64,000 nucleotides of DNA from Metabacillus schmidteae (GTDB taxonomy: Bacteria > Bacillota > Bacilli > Bacillales > Bacillaceae), in NCBI RefSeq assembly GCF_903166545.1, contig NZ_CAESCH010000001.1, positions 1,306,001 through 1,370,000 of the forward strand, read 5' to 3'. Each line of letters starts with the position of its first letter. The stretch's first letter is position 1. The notes under the pieces are model-generated. The model saw only the letters and a program-made list of their open reading frames with translations, searched no databases and was not told where the DNA came from. Shown here in pieces: positions 54,232 to 63,343 of this stretch. The translations under genes were made by a program, and so were the position numbers.

Positions 54232-55782
54232 TTGAGGTTATTATTGATTGAAGACGAACCAGATTCCTTAATGGGAATGAAAAAGGCTATTGATTCTCTT
54301 TATAATGTCGAAGTAGAATTACACACCTCAATTAATGCGGAAGATGCAAGAGAGGTCATTTATAAACACTATCCAGAATTAATTATTACCGATATTATGC
54401 TTCCTGGTATATCTGGTCTTGATTTAATTGAAGAGGTTGTAAATAAAGACTACCAACCAAAGGTTATTGTTGTAAGCGGTTTCGGTGATTTTGAATATGC
54501 GAGAAGAAGTATACGCTTTGGTGCAGTAGATTATTTATTAAAACCATATAGCACAAAGGAGTTCACAGAAAAGGTAGACAGGACTCTCTCAATGATAAAG
54601 GAGGAAAAAGAACAACTTCTGTATACTGAGCAGCAAAAGTCATTTGTAGAGATTGGAACACGTTCTATGAGGGATAACTATCTAGTCGAGTTTTGTTTAA
54701 AAAGAACACCTCTTGAAGAACATCTCTATCATAGACTGTGTTTATGGAATATTGATTGGTTAGCGAATAAATCCTTCTCACTCCTTATTTTTGATGTAAA
54801 GGGCTATCCTGACGGGAAACCTTTTACAGAAGAAAATCAATTAAAAACTTTTGTGATAGGAAATATTATGCAAGATGTAATCCGAGATCATATGCACTCA
54901 ATCCTTTATAAAGATCCTAAAAATCGATGGGTATTATTAACAACTATTGAAGATGCCGAGGAAATAGCTAGGTCTATTCACAAAAAGATAAAGGAATATC
55001 AAAAAATCGAGTTAGCAATAGGCATTAGCACAAAAGTATCGTCATTTGAGGAAATGCATGCGGCTTACAGCTCTACACTAAAAGAATTTCAAATTAGCTC
55101 TCTAACAAATCGCGAGGACTATACAAAATCTGATCATCTGATGTCTACAGACCTTACCACAGCTAACCATTTAGCATCATTAGTTATAAATAAAGATGAA
55201 GAAAGCATTCGTCAGGTGGTAAAGGTTTTCTTTAAACAGGTCATATTACTCGATGGACTTGAATCAAGAGACGATATTACGCGAAAAACATTAAACTACT
55301 TGTCACAGACCCTTACAAGTATAAGTAAACAAACCTCAAAGGAGCTTAAAGAAATCCCAATGAGTGTATGGGAAAAGGTGGATGAATGCACCACATTAGA
55401 AGAATATGAAAAGGTATTATTTGAGTATTTAACGAGTGTTGGTCATACGGTTTCAACACATGCTACCAATTCAATAATTGAGAGAGCCATTCAAATAATT
55501 CATTCTAGTTACATGGAGGATTTGAGCTTACAAATAATCGCAGACGAGCTATCCTTACATCCAGTCTGGCTAAGTCAGTTGTTTAAAAAAGAAACGGGAC
55601 AAACATATATGGATTTTTTAACAGAGACGCGGATTAACAAAGCGAAAACACTCCTAAGAGAAACAAGCATGAAAGTATATGAGATAGCGGAATCTGTAGG
55701 CTATCAAAATCTACAGCATTTCGGTACTATCTTTAAAAAAAGAACAAGTCAAACACCCAAAGAGTATAGGTACGGAAAATGA
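54232..55782 (+). CDS. YesN-like AraC-family response regulator
   Basis: 516 residues from TTG 54232, 7 nt after GGAGGG; the ATG at 54217 lies on the ribosome site. Receiver domain 1-120 with phosphoacceptor Asp in IITDIMLPG (about 53) and VDYLLKPYS. A ~290-residue middle linker, then AraC HTH (about 410-512: LSLQIIADELSLHPVWLSQLFKKETG, VYEIAESVGYQNLQHFGTIFKKRT). This class controls polysaccharide uptake in Bacillus. The last 4 nt overlap the kinase (ATGA). Confidence 0.93.
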   Translation: MRLLLIEDEPDSLMGMKKAIDSLYNVEVELHTSINAEDAREVIYKHYPELIITDIMLPGISGLDLIEEVVNKDYQPKVIVVSGFGDFEYARRSIRFGAVDYLLKPYSTKEFTEKVDRTLSMIKEEKEQLLYTEQQKSFVEIGTRSMRDNYLVEFCLKRTPLEEHLYHRLCLWNIDWLANKSFSLLIFDVKGYPDGKPFTEENQLKTFVIGNIMQDVIRDHMHSILYKDPKNRWVLLTTIEDAEEIARSIHKKIKEYQKIELAIGISTKVSSFEEMHAAYSSTLKEFQISSLTNREDYTKSDHLMSTDLTTANHLASLVINKDEESIRQVVKVFFKQVILLDGLESRDDITRKTLNYLSQTLTSISKQTSKELKEIPMSVWEKVDECTTLEEYEKVLFEYLTSVGHTVSTHATNSIIERAIQIIHSSYMEDLSLQIIADELSLHPVWLSQLFKKETGQTYMDFLTETRINKAKTLLRETSMKVYEIAESVGYQNLQHFGTIFKKRTSQTPKEYRYGK

Positions 55783-57461
55783 AAATTAAAAAGGTAAGAA
55801 TAGAAGATAATTTATTTAACAAAATGTTTGTCTTTATTTCCTTATCCATCATAATTCCATTAGTATTATTAGGTTATTTATCATATGATCGATCTAAGTC
55901 TCAGTTAGAAACGGTTACCTCTCAGCTTCTTCAAGACAATATAGAATTAAATAAAAAGCAGGTTAATCGTTTATTAAAAGATGCAGAAATTGAATCAGAA
56001 AAAATGGTGACATCTATACAGTTACAAAAGCTCTTGCAAACTAATCCACCAACATCTTATGAAGAAGAAAAGGCTTTTATCAATCGGATCAGTCAGCTTA
56101 TTGCCCAGTTAAAAGGGACATACGGAGTTTATGTCTTTCCAAAACAAATGAAGTACTATCCAAATTATTTGGAGCTAATTAATGGAAATGATTTTAAGCC
56201 AAGTACGGAATTGATGTTAAAAGCCTTTGAATTGAAAGATAAAGGGATTTGGTACCATTATTGGGATGAAACTTCAAATAAACCAGTTTTCACTTATATA
56301 AGAGCGGTTCGTTCATCTTATTATTTTGAACCACTTGGTGTTATTGTCCTAAAAATTCCTGATTCATCTGTTCGAGAGGAATTATCCTTCCCCTCATCTT
56401 TTAAAAATTACAATACGATGATTGTTGATCGAGAAAATAACATTATTTCTGACGCAAACTCTTCTCTTTATCATGAAAAATTTGTACCAGAAGAGGATTG
56501 GAATATTGCTGAAACTCAATTAAATGAGCAGGGATGGAAATTAATCACTGCCCTGCCAAACAAAGAGGTTACAGGAAATATTGAACAAATAAAAAACTTT
56601 ACTTTGTGGATTGTTGTGATCAGTATATTTATTGTTTCGGTCTACCTTGTTTTTATTGTTCGTAATTTTACATTACCAATTAAGGCTCTTGTCTTACATA
56701 TGGAAAAAGTCCGAATTGGAGTATTGAAGCATTTCCGTATGGAAAGGTCTAGAAAAGATGAGATTGGTCAGCTTGTTGGCGGGTTTAACCAAATGATTAC
56801 AGGAATGTCTGAACTTATTGAACAAACAAAAAAGATGGAATCTGACAAACGAAATTTTGAGCTTCAGACATTAAATCATCAAATTAATCCACATTTTTTC
56901 TATAATACACTAGATGCAATTAAGTGGAGAGCAGAAAAGGTAGATGAAAAAAATATTGCTCTAATGGTAACGAAATTAGCTAACTTACTTCGATTCAGTT
57001 TAAATAATAATAATGAGTGGACAACGATTGAAAGAGAACTTGAGCATGCCAAGAATTATTTAGACATAGAAATGCTAAGAAGTAATCGTTTATTTAAAGT
57101 ATTTGTTCAGGTAGATCCAACGATATTAAAATATAACGTCATCAAGCTAATCCTTCAACCAATCGTAGAAAATTGCATCAAGCATGGAATTAGTAACCTC
57201 CCAGAAGGGAAAGGGAAAATTCTGTTAACAGCTAAGCGCATTGAACAGGATATTATTTTTATTATTGAAGATAACGGGCCAGGACTGACGAGTAACAAAT
57301 TGGATAAAGAACAAAACTCAAGTCATGTACATCATGGCATTGGTTTGAAAAATGTTCATAAAAGACTTCAGATTCATTTTGGAACTGATTATGGAATAAA
57401 AGTTGATGAAGATCATCATCAAGGCTTTAGAGTGATCATTCGTCATCCAGTTCGCGATTGA
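55779..57461 (+). CDS. YesM-like sensor histidine kinase
   Basis: 560 residues. TM1 at about 15-35, a large extracellular sensor (dCache-like, about 36-265), TM2 at about 270-292, HAMP, then the His_kinase domain with LNHQINPHFFYNTLDAIKWR (phospho-His) and HATPase with LILQPIVENCIKHG and GIGLKNVHKRL. It forms the kinase partner of the YesN-like regulator by translational coupling. The adjacent solute-binding protein may deliver the signal sugar. Confidence 0.93.
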   Translation: MKIKKVRIEDNLFNKMFVFISLSIIIPLVLLGYLSYDRSKSQLETVTSQLLQDNIELNKKQVNRLLKDAEIESEKMVTSIQLQKLLQTNPPTSYEEEKAFINRISQLIAQLKGTYGVYVFPKQMKYYPNYLELINGNDFKPSTELMLKAFELKDKGIWYHYWDETSNKPVFTYIRAVRSSYYFEPLGVIVLKIPDSSVREELSFPSSFKNYNTMIVDRENNIISDANSSLYHEKFVPEEDWNIAETQLNEQGWKLITALPNKEVTGNIEQIKNFTLWIVVISIFIVSVYLVFIVRNFTLPIKALVLHMEKVRIGVLKHFRMERSRKDEIGQLVGGFNQMITGMSELIEQTKKMESDKRNFELQTLNHQINPHFFYNTLDAIKWRAEKVDEKNIALMVTKLANLLRFSLNNNNEWTTIERELEHAKNYLDIEMLRSNRLFKVFVQVDPTILKYNVIKLILQPIVENCIKHGISNLPEGKGKILLTAKRIEQDIIFIIEDNGPGLTSNKLDKEQNSSHVHHGIGLKNVHKRLQIHFGTDYGIKVDEDHHQGFRVIIRHPVRD

Positions 57462-57489
57462 ACAATAGTTAACAAAAGGGGGGAGATTA

Positions 57490-58878
57490 TTGACAAAGAA
57501 CTTTACTCTCTTGATGGTCTTGATGTTTGTGAGCTCTTTTATTTTAGCCTCTTGCAATCAACCATTAAGAAAGCAAGAAGAGGCCTTGGAAGAAAATAAA
57601 GAGGTTGAGGTGAAAAAGCAAATATCTTTAAATGGTGTTTTTCTTAACACGACATGGGGAGAGGTAACCCAACAATTGGCGGAAGAATACGAGGAAGAAA
57701 CAGGTGTATCTGTAAATATTGAGTTGGTCGGACGCGATATGATTTTTCAAAAAATGTCTCTTTCGATTGCTGGTAATGCTAGTTATGATCTTTTTAATGT
57801 TGATTATACCTGGGTACCTGAACTCGTGTCTACTAATAGTTTACTCCCTTTGGACACCTATATGGTACAAGAACAGCTTGATACGGAAGGTTTTTTACCT
57901 AGAGCATTATCCCTAACACAATGGAACGGAAAAAATGGTGCTTATGGCGAAGGTGGTAATAATTATGGATTGCCACAGACGATCCATCCTCATATCCTTT
58001 GGTATCGTTCTGATTTATTCAAAAAAAATAAATTGAAATCAGAGTTTAAAAGTAAATACGGATATAACCTAACACCTCCCAAAACCATGGATCAATTTCG
58101 CGATATGGCTGAATTTTTTAATGGGAAAATCGTAAATGGAAAAAAAATATATGGCTGGGCTGGACAAGCTAGCGAAGGGTTCGGCAATGTGCATACATGG
58201 TTAACATTTGTCTATTCTAACGGCGGAGATGTCATTGATTGGAATAAGATGACATCATCATTATCAACTCCAGAAGTCATAGAGGCGACAAAAACGTGGA
58301 TTGACCTACTGCAATTCTCTCCTCCAGGTATAAATGATTATACCTTTTCAGAAGTATCAGCTGATGCAGCAGAAGGAAACGTTGCAATGGCTATTCACTG
58401 GTCTTGGGCAGCTGATAAGGTAGATGATCATGCCTATTCTAATACTGTTGGCCAATGGGAATTTGCCCAAACGCCAGCAATGAAAGCATCTGTTCCACAT
58501 CTAGCGGGCTGGACAATTGTTATTCCCAGAACATCAAAACATCCTGACGAAGCATTTAAATTTATGGTTTGGTTAGAAAGTAAACAAAATGATGTCAGAC
58601 AAGCTCAGATGGGTGGAGGAGATCCAGTCCGACTCTCTTCTTATTTAGATCCAACTCTTAAGCAAGTGGAAGTTGATGGAACTGATGTTGAGAAATTTCG
58701 CCGTTACGAAGCAGTAAATGAAGCAATGAAGACAGCAAAAGCGCGTCCATTTTTCCCACAGGAAGAACAATGGGAAAGTGTTATAACCGGTTATTTACAC
58801 GATGCCCAACTTGGGAAAATGTCAGTTGAAGAAGCATTAACGAAGGCTGATGAGGCTGTAAATAATTTGTTGAGATAA
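57490..58878 (+). CDS. Extracellular solute-binding lipoprotein, no permeases nearby
   Basis: 462 residues from TTG, with GGGGGGAG directly upstream. Signal peptide with lipobox ILASC (Cys about 21). Family 1 sugar-binding protein: LNGVFLNTTWGEVTQQLAEEYEEETGVSVNIELV. It follows the kinase by 28 bp in the same operon, like YesO after YesMN in B. subtilis, but YesPQ-type permeases do not follow. It may act with permeases elsewhere, serve as co-sensor, or be the remnant of an importer disrupted by the repeat element at 58893. Confidence 0.85.
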   Translation: MTKNFTLLMVLMFVSSFILASCNQPLRKQEEALEENKEVEVKKQISLNGVFLNTTWGEVTQQLAEEYEEETGVSVNIELVGRDMIFQKMSLSIAGNASYDLFNVDYTWVPELVSTNSLLPLDTYMVQEQLDTEGFLPRALSLTQWNGKNGAYGEGGNNYGLPQTIHPHILWYRSDLFKKNKLKSEFKSKYGYNLTPPKTMDQFRDMAEFFNGKIVNGKKIYGWAGQASEGFGNVHTWLTFVYSNGGDVIDWNKMTSSLSTPEVIEATKTWIDLLQFSPPGINDYTFSEVSADAAEGNVAMAIHWSWAADKVDDHAYSNTVGQWEFAQTPAMKASVPHLAGWTIVIPRTSKHPDEAFKFMVWLESKQNDVRQAQMGGGDPVRLSSYLDPTLKQVEVDGTDVEKFRRYEAVNEAMKTAKARPFFPQEEQWESVITGYLHDAQLGKMSVEEALTKADEAVNNLLR

Positions 58879-58892
58879 TTAAAATTTTTCCT

Positions 58893-59098
58893 GGACCCTC
58901 AGATTTCTGAGGGTTTCAGACTGTTGACAAACGCTCGCTTTCTTTGTTACTCACCTTGCTGCGGTGCTCATTACCAACCCCGGTAACTCCGCTCCTCACA
59001 AGGCTTCGTGCCTCGAAAGGCAAGCGTTAGCAATCAGTCTGAGGGGCTAGCAATTTTACTTTGTCTACACTCTGGGACCCTCAGATTTCTGAGGGTTT
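58893..59098. repeat. GC-rich inverted-repeat element framed by duplicated terminators
   Basis: Two direct copies of a 24-bp segment with hairpin CCCTCAG-ATTT-CTGAGGG (58893-58916 and 59075-59098) frame about 130 bp of GC-richer DNA. The inner ends are imperfect inverted repeats (CAGACTGTTGACAAACGCTCGC versus the complement of GCAAGCGTTAGCAATCAGTCTG), so the piece can fold as one long stem. It has no reading frame. It fits a MITE- or REP-like intergenic element inserted into, or duplicating, the terminator of the preceding gene. Confidence 0.6.
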
Positions 59099-59269
59099 TT
59101 GGTTGTTTAATGCCTATAATTTCTAAAAGAGAAAACGTAAACACTTATCCCTACATCTACACTAAAAATGCATGGTGAAAAATTAATTTAACCATGTTTT
59201 TTCGATTTTCAATAATCGATAAGATATAACTAAGAAATAAACAAGCATTACATTTTATCTAAACGAAAA

Positions 59270-59283
59270 TGATTGCGATTACA
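59270..59283. promoter_or_regulatory. LacI-type operator upstream of the lacI-like gene
   Basis: TGATTGCGATTACA, a 14-bp palindrome like TGTAANCGATTACA. It lies 39 bp before the regulator start, implying autoregulation. Confidence 0.5.
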
Positions 59284-59321
59284 ATTTTACATTATTAAGT
59301 TAATAGAAAAGAGAGTCTTAG

Positions 59322-60335
59322 ATGGTTAGAATCGTAGATGTTGCAAAGAAGGCAAATGTTTCTACTGCTACAGTCTCTAGAGTCATAAGTAAGCCTGATA
59401 CTGTAAGAGAGGAAACAATTAACAAAGTATTAAGAGCCATTAAAGAATTAAACTATCATCCAAATGTTTTAGCTCGTCAGCTAAGGACGTCAGAAACTAA
59501 AACAGTGATTGTTGTGATTCCGGATATATCTAATCCTTTCTTTTCAAAGGTTCTACGAGGAATAGAAAATCTTGCATCTGCTAACGGATACCAAGTTTTA
59601 CTTGGTGATGCTGGGAATGATAGTGAACAGGAAAGTCGGTATTTAGATATGCTCCGTCAGAAAAAAGCAGACGGTATGATCTTATTAACAGCAAAAATGA
59701 AACCAGAGCTTGTCGAAGAAATGGCTATTGAATTTCCAGTAGTGCTTGCCTGTGAATATATTGAAGGATCTTCTATTCCTACCATTTCAATTGACAATGT
59801 TAGCAGTGCTAGAAAGGCAACAGAATATTTAATTCAGTTGGGACACCGAAGAATAGGAACTATTTCTGGGCCACTTGATAGTGTATTAGGACAGGATCGA
59901 TTAAAGGGTTTTTACCAGGCAATGGCAAGGTATAGCATATCAGTAGATCCAGTATTAGTACAAGAAGGTCATTTTAATTATGAAAGCGGATTTAATTTAA
60001 TGAAGAAGTTTTTAGCGCTCAATAGAATGCCAACAGGAGTATTTGCAGCGAATGATGAAATGGCTTTAGGTGCCGTTAAAGCCATAAGAACAATGAACCT
60101 TAGAGTACCTGAAGATATCTCGGTTATTGGATTTGATGATATTCATTTTTCCTCTATTTTCGAACCTGCTTTGACAACAATCTCACAACCAGCTTTTGAG
60201 ATAGGGTCTAAAGCGATGGAACTATTAATCATGCTTATGGATAAAAAGAGAATCGAGAAAAATCAATATATTTTAGATGACAGTCTTGTCATAAGAGAAT
60301 CGTGCTCAAAAATCAATAAATCATTACACGCTTAA
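59322..60335 (+). CDS. LacI-family transcriptional regulator
   Basis: 337 residues. HTH at 1-25 (IVDVAKKANVSTATVSRVIS), hinge NYHPNVLARQLR, then a periplasmic-binding-protein-like sugar domain (FSKVLRGIENLASANGYQVLLGD, FDDIHFSSIFEPALTTI). RbsR/CcpA-like. It precedes an RbsBAC-type operon and is surrounded by four similar 14-bp palindromes (59270, 60336, 60417, 60510), so it is very probably the local repressor. Confidence 0.93.
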   Translation: MVRIVDVAKKANVSTATVSRVISKPDTVREETINKVLRAIKELNYHPNVLARQLRTSETKTVIVVIPDISNPFFSKVLRGIENLASANGYQVLLGDAGNDSEQESRYLDMLRQKKADGMILLTAKMKPELVEEMAIEFPVVLACEYIEGSSIPTISIDNVSSARKATEYLIQLGHRRIGTISGPLDSVLGQDRLKGFYQAMARYSISVDPVLVQEGHFNYESGFNLMKKFLALNRMPTGVFAANDEMALGAVKAIRTMNLRVPEDISVIGFDDIHFSSIFEPALTTISQPAFEIGSKAMELLIMLMDKKRIEKNQYILDDSLVIRESCSKINKSLHA

Positions 60336-60349
60336 TGTAATCCATTACA
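60336..60349. promoter_or_regulatory. LacI-type operator 2
   Basis: TGTAATCCATTACA, perfect TGTAA/TTACA half-sites, directly after the lacI-like stop. Confidence 0.5.
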
Positions 60350-60416
60350 AATATCAATTCACTCTTAACTTTAAACCAAGTAAACAGGGAGGAAAAGTTT
60401 ATTTTTATAAAGAAAA

Positions 60417-60430
60417 TGTAATGGATTACA
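60417..60430. promoter_or_regulatory. LacI-type operator 3
   Basis: TGTAATGGATTACA, perfect TGTAA/TTACA half-sites, 192 bp before the binding-protein start. Confidence 0.5.
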
Positions 60431-60509
60431 AAATAAAGAAATTAGATTTCATTCATTTTCTCTATAAGTTAAGAAAGCACTTTTATAAAACTTCGCATTA
60501 CGGTTAATT

Positions 60510-60523
60510 TGTAAACGATTACA
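60510..60523. promoter_or_regulatory. LacI-type operator 4
   Basis: TGTAAACGATTACA, with a central CG like classic LacI/cre sites, 99 bp before the binding-protein gene and closest to its probable promoter. Confidence 0.55.
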
Positions 60524-60621
60524 AATTTCTGGCAATTGAACTTTAAAGGAGGTGGTTGTTAAAAAAACGTTAGTTGTACCATACAAAAGGTTAATCTACT
60601 GAAAAATTTGGGGGTTATGAA

Positions 60622-61788
60622 ATGAAAAAGAATTTATTACTTTCCGTGTTATTACTACTCGTTTTTAGTGTAATAATCGGATGTGGAAATAAGGAAGAAG
60701 CACATACAACAGAAGGAAGCACAGAAAAAAATGAAAATTACCTCTCTGAATCAGGACCATTAACAATTAATCCAGAGATTCCAGATTTAGAAGTTCTAGA
60801 TAAAGGACCAAATGGTGAACAAGCAGTTTCTGCAAAGTCATTACAGTTAACTGAGGAAGAGCTTCAAAAAATTAAGGATGGTAATTATAAAGCAGCCATT
60901 GTTATGCACTATTCAGGTACAGATTATATGAATGCGGCAGTTGGAGCGATGCAAGATACATTTGAAAAAATGGGAATTGAAGTTGTAGCTGTAACAGATG
61001 CACAATTTAAGGCTGAGAAACAAGTAAACGATATTGAAACAGTATTAGCGAAAGATCCAGATATCATGATTTCTGTTCCAGTTGATGCAGTATCAACTGC
61101 ACCAGCTTATAAAAAAGCAGTAGAACAAGGCGTTAAACTAGTATTCATGGATGGAGCGGCAGAAGGTCTTGAAGCAGGTAAGGATTACATCAGTATTGTT
61201 TCAGGTGACAACTATGGAAACGGTGCTCTAGCAGCGGACATTATGGCAGAAAAAATTGGTGGTAAAGGGAAAGTTGGTATCGTTTATCACGATGTTAACT
61301 TCTTCGTAACCAAAAACCGCTCAGATGCATTTGAAGCAACAATCAAAGAGAAATATCCTGACATTGAAATCGTAGCACAAGGTGGAATAACGGACCCGAA
61401 TAAAGGAGAAGAAGTTGCTTCAGCGATGCTGACAAGAAACCCAGACATTGATGGTATTTTCGCTCCTTGGGATGTACCGGCAGAAGGTGTTATGGCAGCG
61501 GCTCGTACAGCAGGAAGAGATGACTTAGTTGTGACAACAGTTGATTTAGGTACAAATGTAGCAATTTCGATCGCATCTGATGGAATCGTTCAAGGACTAG
61601 GTGCTCAATTACCTTATGATCAAGGTGTAGCACAGGGAATTCTTTCAGGATATGCCCTATTAGGTAAAGAAGCTCCTCCTTATGTTGCTTCTCCTGCTAT
61701 AGAAGTAACAAAAGAAAATGTTCTTGATGCTTGGAAATTAATTTATGGAGTTGAAGCTCCTTCTACTGTGAAAGATGCATGGAAATAA
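60622..61788 (+). CDS. Ribose/xylose-type ABC substrate-binding lipoprotein
   Basis: 388 residues. Signal peptide with lipobox VIIGC (Cys about 21), then a ~60-residue linker and a Peripla_BP_4 type domain: YKAAIVMHYSGTDYMNAAVGAMQDTFEKMG, FVTKNRSDAFEATIKEKYPDIEIVAQGG. RbsB-like class (CUT2). First gene of a binding-protein/ATPase/permease operon controlled by the LacI regulator. The sugar cannot be told; rhizopine or inositol-type substrates are also possible. Confidence 0.88.
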   Translation: MKKNLLLSVLLLLVFSVIIGCGNKEEAHTTEGSTEKNENYLSESGPLTINPEIPDLEVLDKGPNGEQAVSAKSLQLTEEELQKIKDGNYKAAIVMHYSGTDYMNAAVGAMQDTFEKMGIEVVAVTDAQFKAEKQVNDIETVLAKDPDIMISVPVDAVSTAPAYKKAVEQGVKLVFMDGAAEGLEAGKDYISIVSGDNYGNGALAADIMAEKIGGKGKVGIVYHDVNFFVTKNRSDAFEATIKEKYPDIEIVAQGGITDPNKGEEVASAMLTRNPDIDGIFAPWDVPAEGVMAAARTAGRDDLVVTTVDLGTNVAISIASDGIVQGLGAQLPYDQGVAQGILSGYALLGKEAPPYVASPAIEVTKENVLDAWKLIYGVEAPSTVKDAWK

Positions 61789-61790
61789 TT

Positions 61791-61819
61791 TAGAGGCTAT
61801 CAGGCTCTTATAGCCTCTA
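61791..61819 (+). terminator. Intercistronic hairpin between binding-protein and ATPase genes
   Basis: TAGAGGCTAT and ATAGCCTCTA form a perfect 10-bp stem without a T-run. It probably tunes expression downstream of the binding-protein gene. Confidence 0.6.
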
Positions 61820-61843
61820 TAACCAAAGGAAGGTGAACAAACA

Positions 61844-63343
61844 ATGTATCAACCTATTCTTGAAATGAAGAATATAAATAAAGCGTTTAATGGTATTACG
61901 GTCCTAAACAAGGTCAACTTTTCAGTGAAAAAAGGAGAAGTACATGCCTTGATGGGTGGGAATGGTGCCGGAAAATCAACATTAATGAAAATCCTTACTG
62001 GCGTTTATACAGCAGACAGCGGAGACATTTTAATTGAAGGAAAGCCTGTAAGCATTAAAAGCTTTGATGACGCAAAGGCAAATAAGATCTCAATGATCTT
62101 CCAAGAATTTAGCTTAGTACCAACCCTTACAGTTGCCCAGAATATTTATTTAACGAGAGAGGATAAGACATCAATTGGGCTTTTAAATGATAAAGAATGT
62201 GAGAAAAAAACAGAGGTACTTTTAAAGGAACTAGGGGTGGATATTAAACCATCTGATGTTGTTCATAACCTAGGAGTTGGTTATTGGCAAATGACTGAGA
62301 TTGCAAAAGCACTATCTCAGGAAGCGAAAATATTGATTATGGATGAGCCGACCTCTTCGTTAACTCAAACGGAAACGGAAGTATTATTCAAATTCATCAA
62401 TCAATTAAAAGCAAAGGGTTATGCGATTATTTATATTTCTCACAGAATGGATGAGATTTTCGAAATTTGTGATCGCATCACGATCTTGCGTGATGGTCAA
62501 TATATTACAACCGAGGATTGTAGTGAAACGGATCTTGATACAGTTATTCAGCATATTGTAGGACAAGAGTTTGACCAAGCCTTTGAATATCAGGAGAGGG
62601 AATACTCGAAAGAAGCACCGCCGATTTTTGAGGTGAAAAATGTAAGCGCTGGAGATAAGGTTCAAAATATTAATCTTAAAATTCAACCTGGAGAAATAGT
62701 TGGAATTGCTGGATTGATGGGAAGTGGTCGAACGGAATTAGTTCGTTGTTTATTTGGAATTGACCCAATAGACAGTGGTGAAATTTACGTTGATGGTCAA
62801 AAACGTTCAATCAATTCGGCTAAAGAGGCAATAGATGCAGGCATTGCATTAATTCCCGAGGATCGACGTGTGCAGGGATTGGTTCTAGAACATAGTGTGA
62901 AAGACAATATGATTCTTCCAATTTTATCTAAAGTGAACAAAGGATTGTTTATTGATAACAAAAAAGCAAATGAAATAAGTAATCAACTTGTTAAAAAGTT
63001 AAATGTAAAAACTGATGATATCTTTAAAAAATCAGGCTTGTTGTCAGGTGGAAATCAGCAAAAAATTGTTCTTGCAAAATGGTTAGCTAATAATCCGACT
63101 GTTCTTTTGCTTGATGAACCAACTATTGGTGTAGACATTGGGGCAAAAACAGAAATTATTGAAATTATTAGAGAACTAGCAAATAGCGGTAAGGCTATAC
63201 TTGTTATCTCTTCAGAAATCCCGGAACTTCTTGCTATGAGTGATCGTGTCCTTGTGATGCATCAAGGCAAGATAAAAAAGGAACTACAACGAACTGAGAT
63301 TAAATCAGAGGAGGATCTTCAATATGCAATCCAAGGTTTCTAA
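61844..63343 (+). CDS. Sugar ABC transporter ATP-binding protein (RbsA/MglA-like, two ABC domains)
   Basis: 499 residues. First ABC domain: Walker A GGNGAGKST (about 37-45), Walker B ILIMDEPTSS. Second domain has the degenerate Walker A GLMGSGRTE (about 288-296) and signature LSGGNQQK, as in RbsA. It energises CUT2 sugar import. The AAGGAAGGTG site precedes the ATG. Its last 20 nt overlap the permease start. Confidence 0.93.
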   Translation: MYQPILEMKNINKAFNGITVLNKVNFSVKKGEVHALMGGNGAGKSTLMKILTGVYTADSGDILIEGKPVSIKSFDDAKANKISMIFQEFSLVPTLTVAQNIYLTREDKTSIGLLNDKECEKKTEVLLKELGVDIKPSDVVHNLGVGYWQMTEIAKALSQEAKILIMDEPTSSLTQTETEVLFKFINQLKAKGYAIIYISHRMDEIFEICDRITILRDGQYITTEDCSETDLDTVIQHIVGQEFDQAFEYQEREYSKEAPPIFEVKNVSAGDKVQNINLKIQPGEIVGIAGLMGSGRTELVRCLFGIDPIDSGEIYVDGQKRSINSAKEAIDAGIALIPEDRRVQGLVLEHSVKDNMILPILSKVNKGLFIDNKKANEISNQLVKKLNVKTDDIFKKSGLLSGGNQQKIVLAKWLANNPTVLLLDEPTIGVDIGAKTEIIEIIRELANSGKAILVISSEIPELLAMSDRVLVMHQGKIKKELQRTEIKSEEDLQYAIQGF

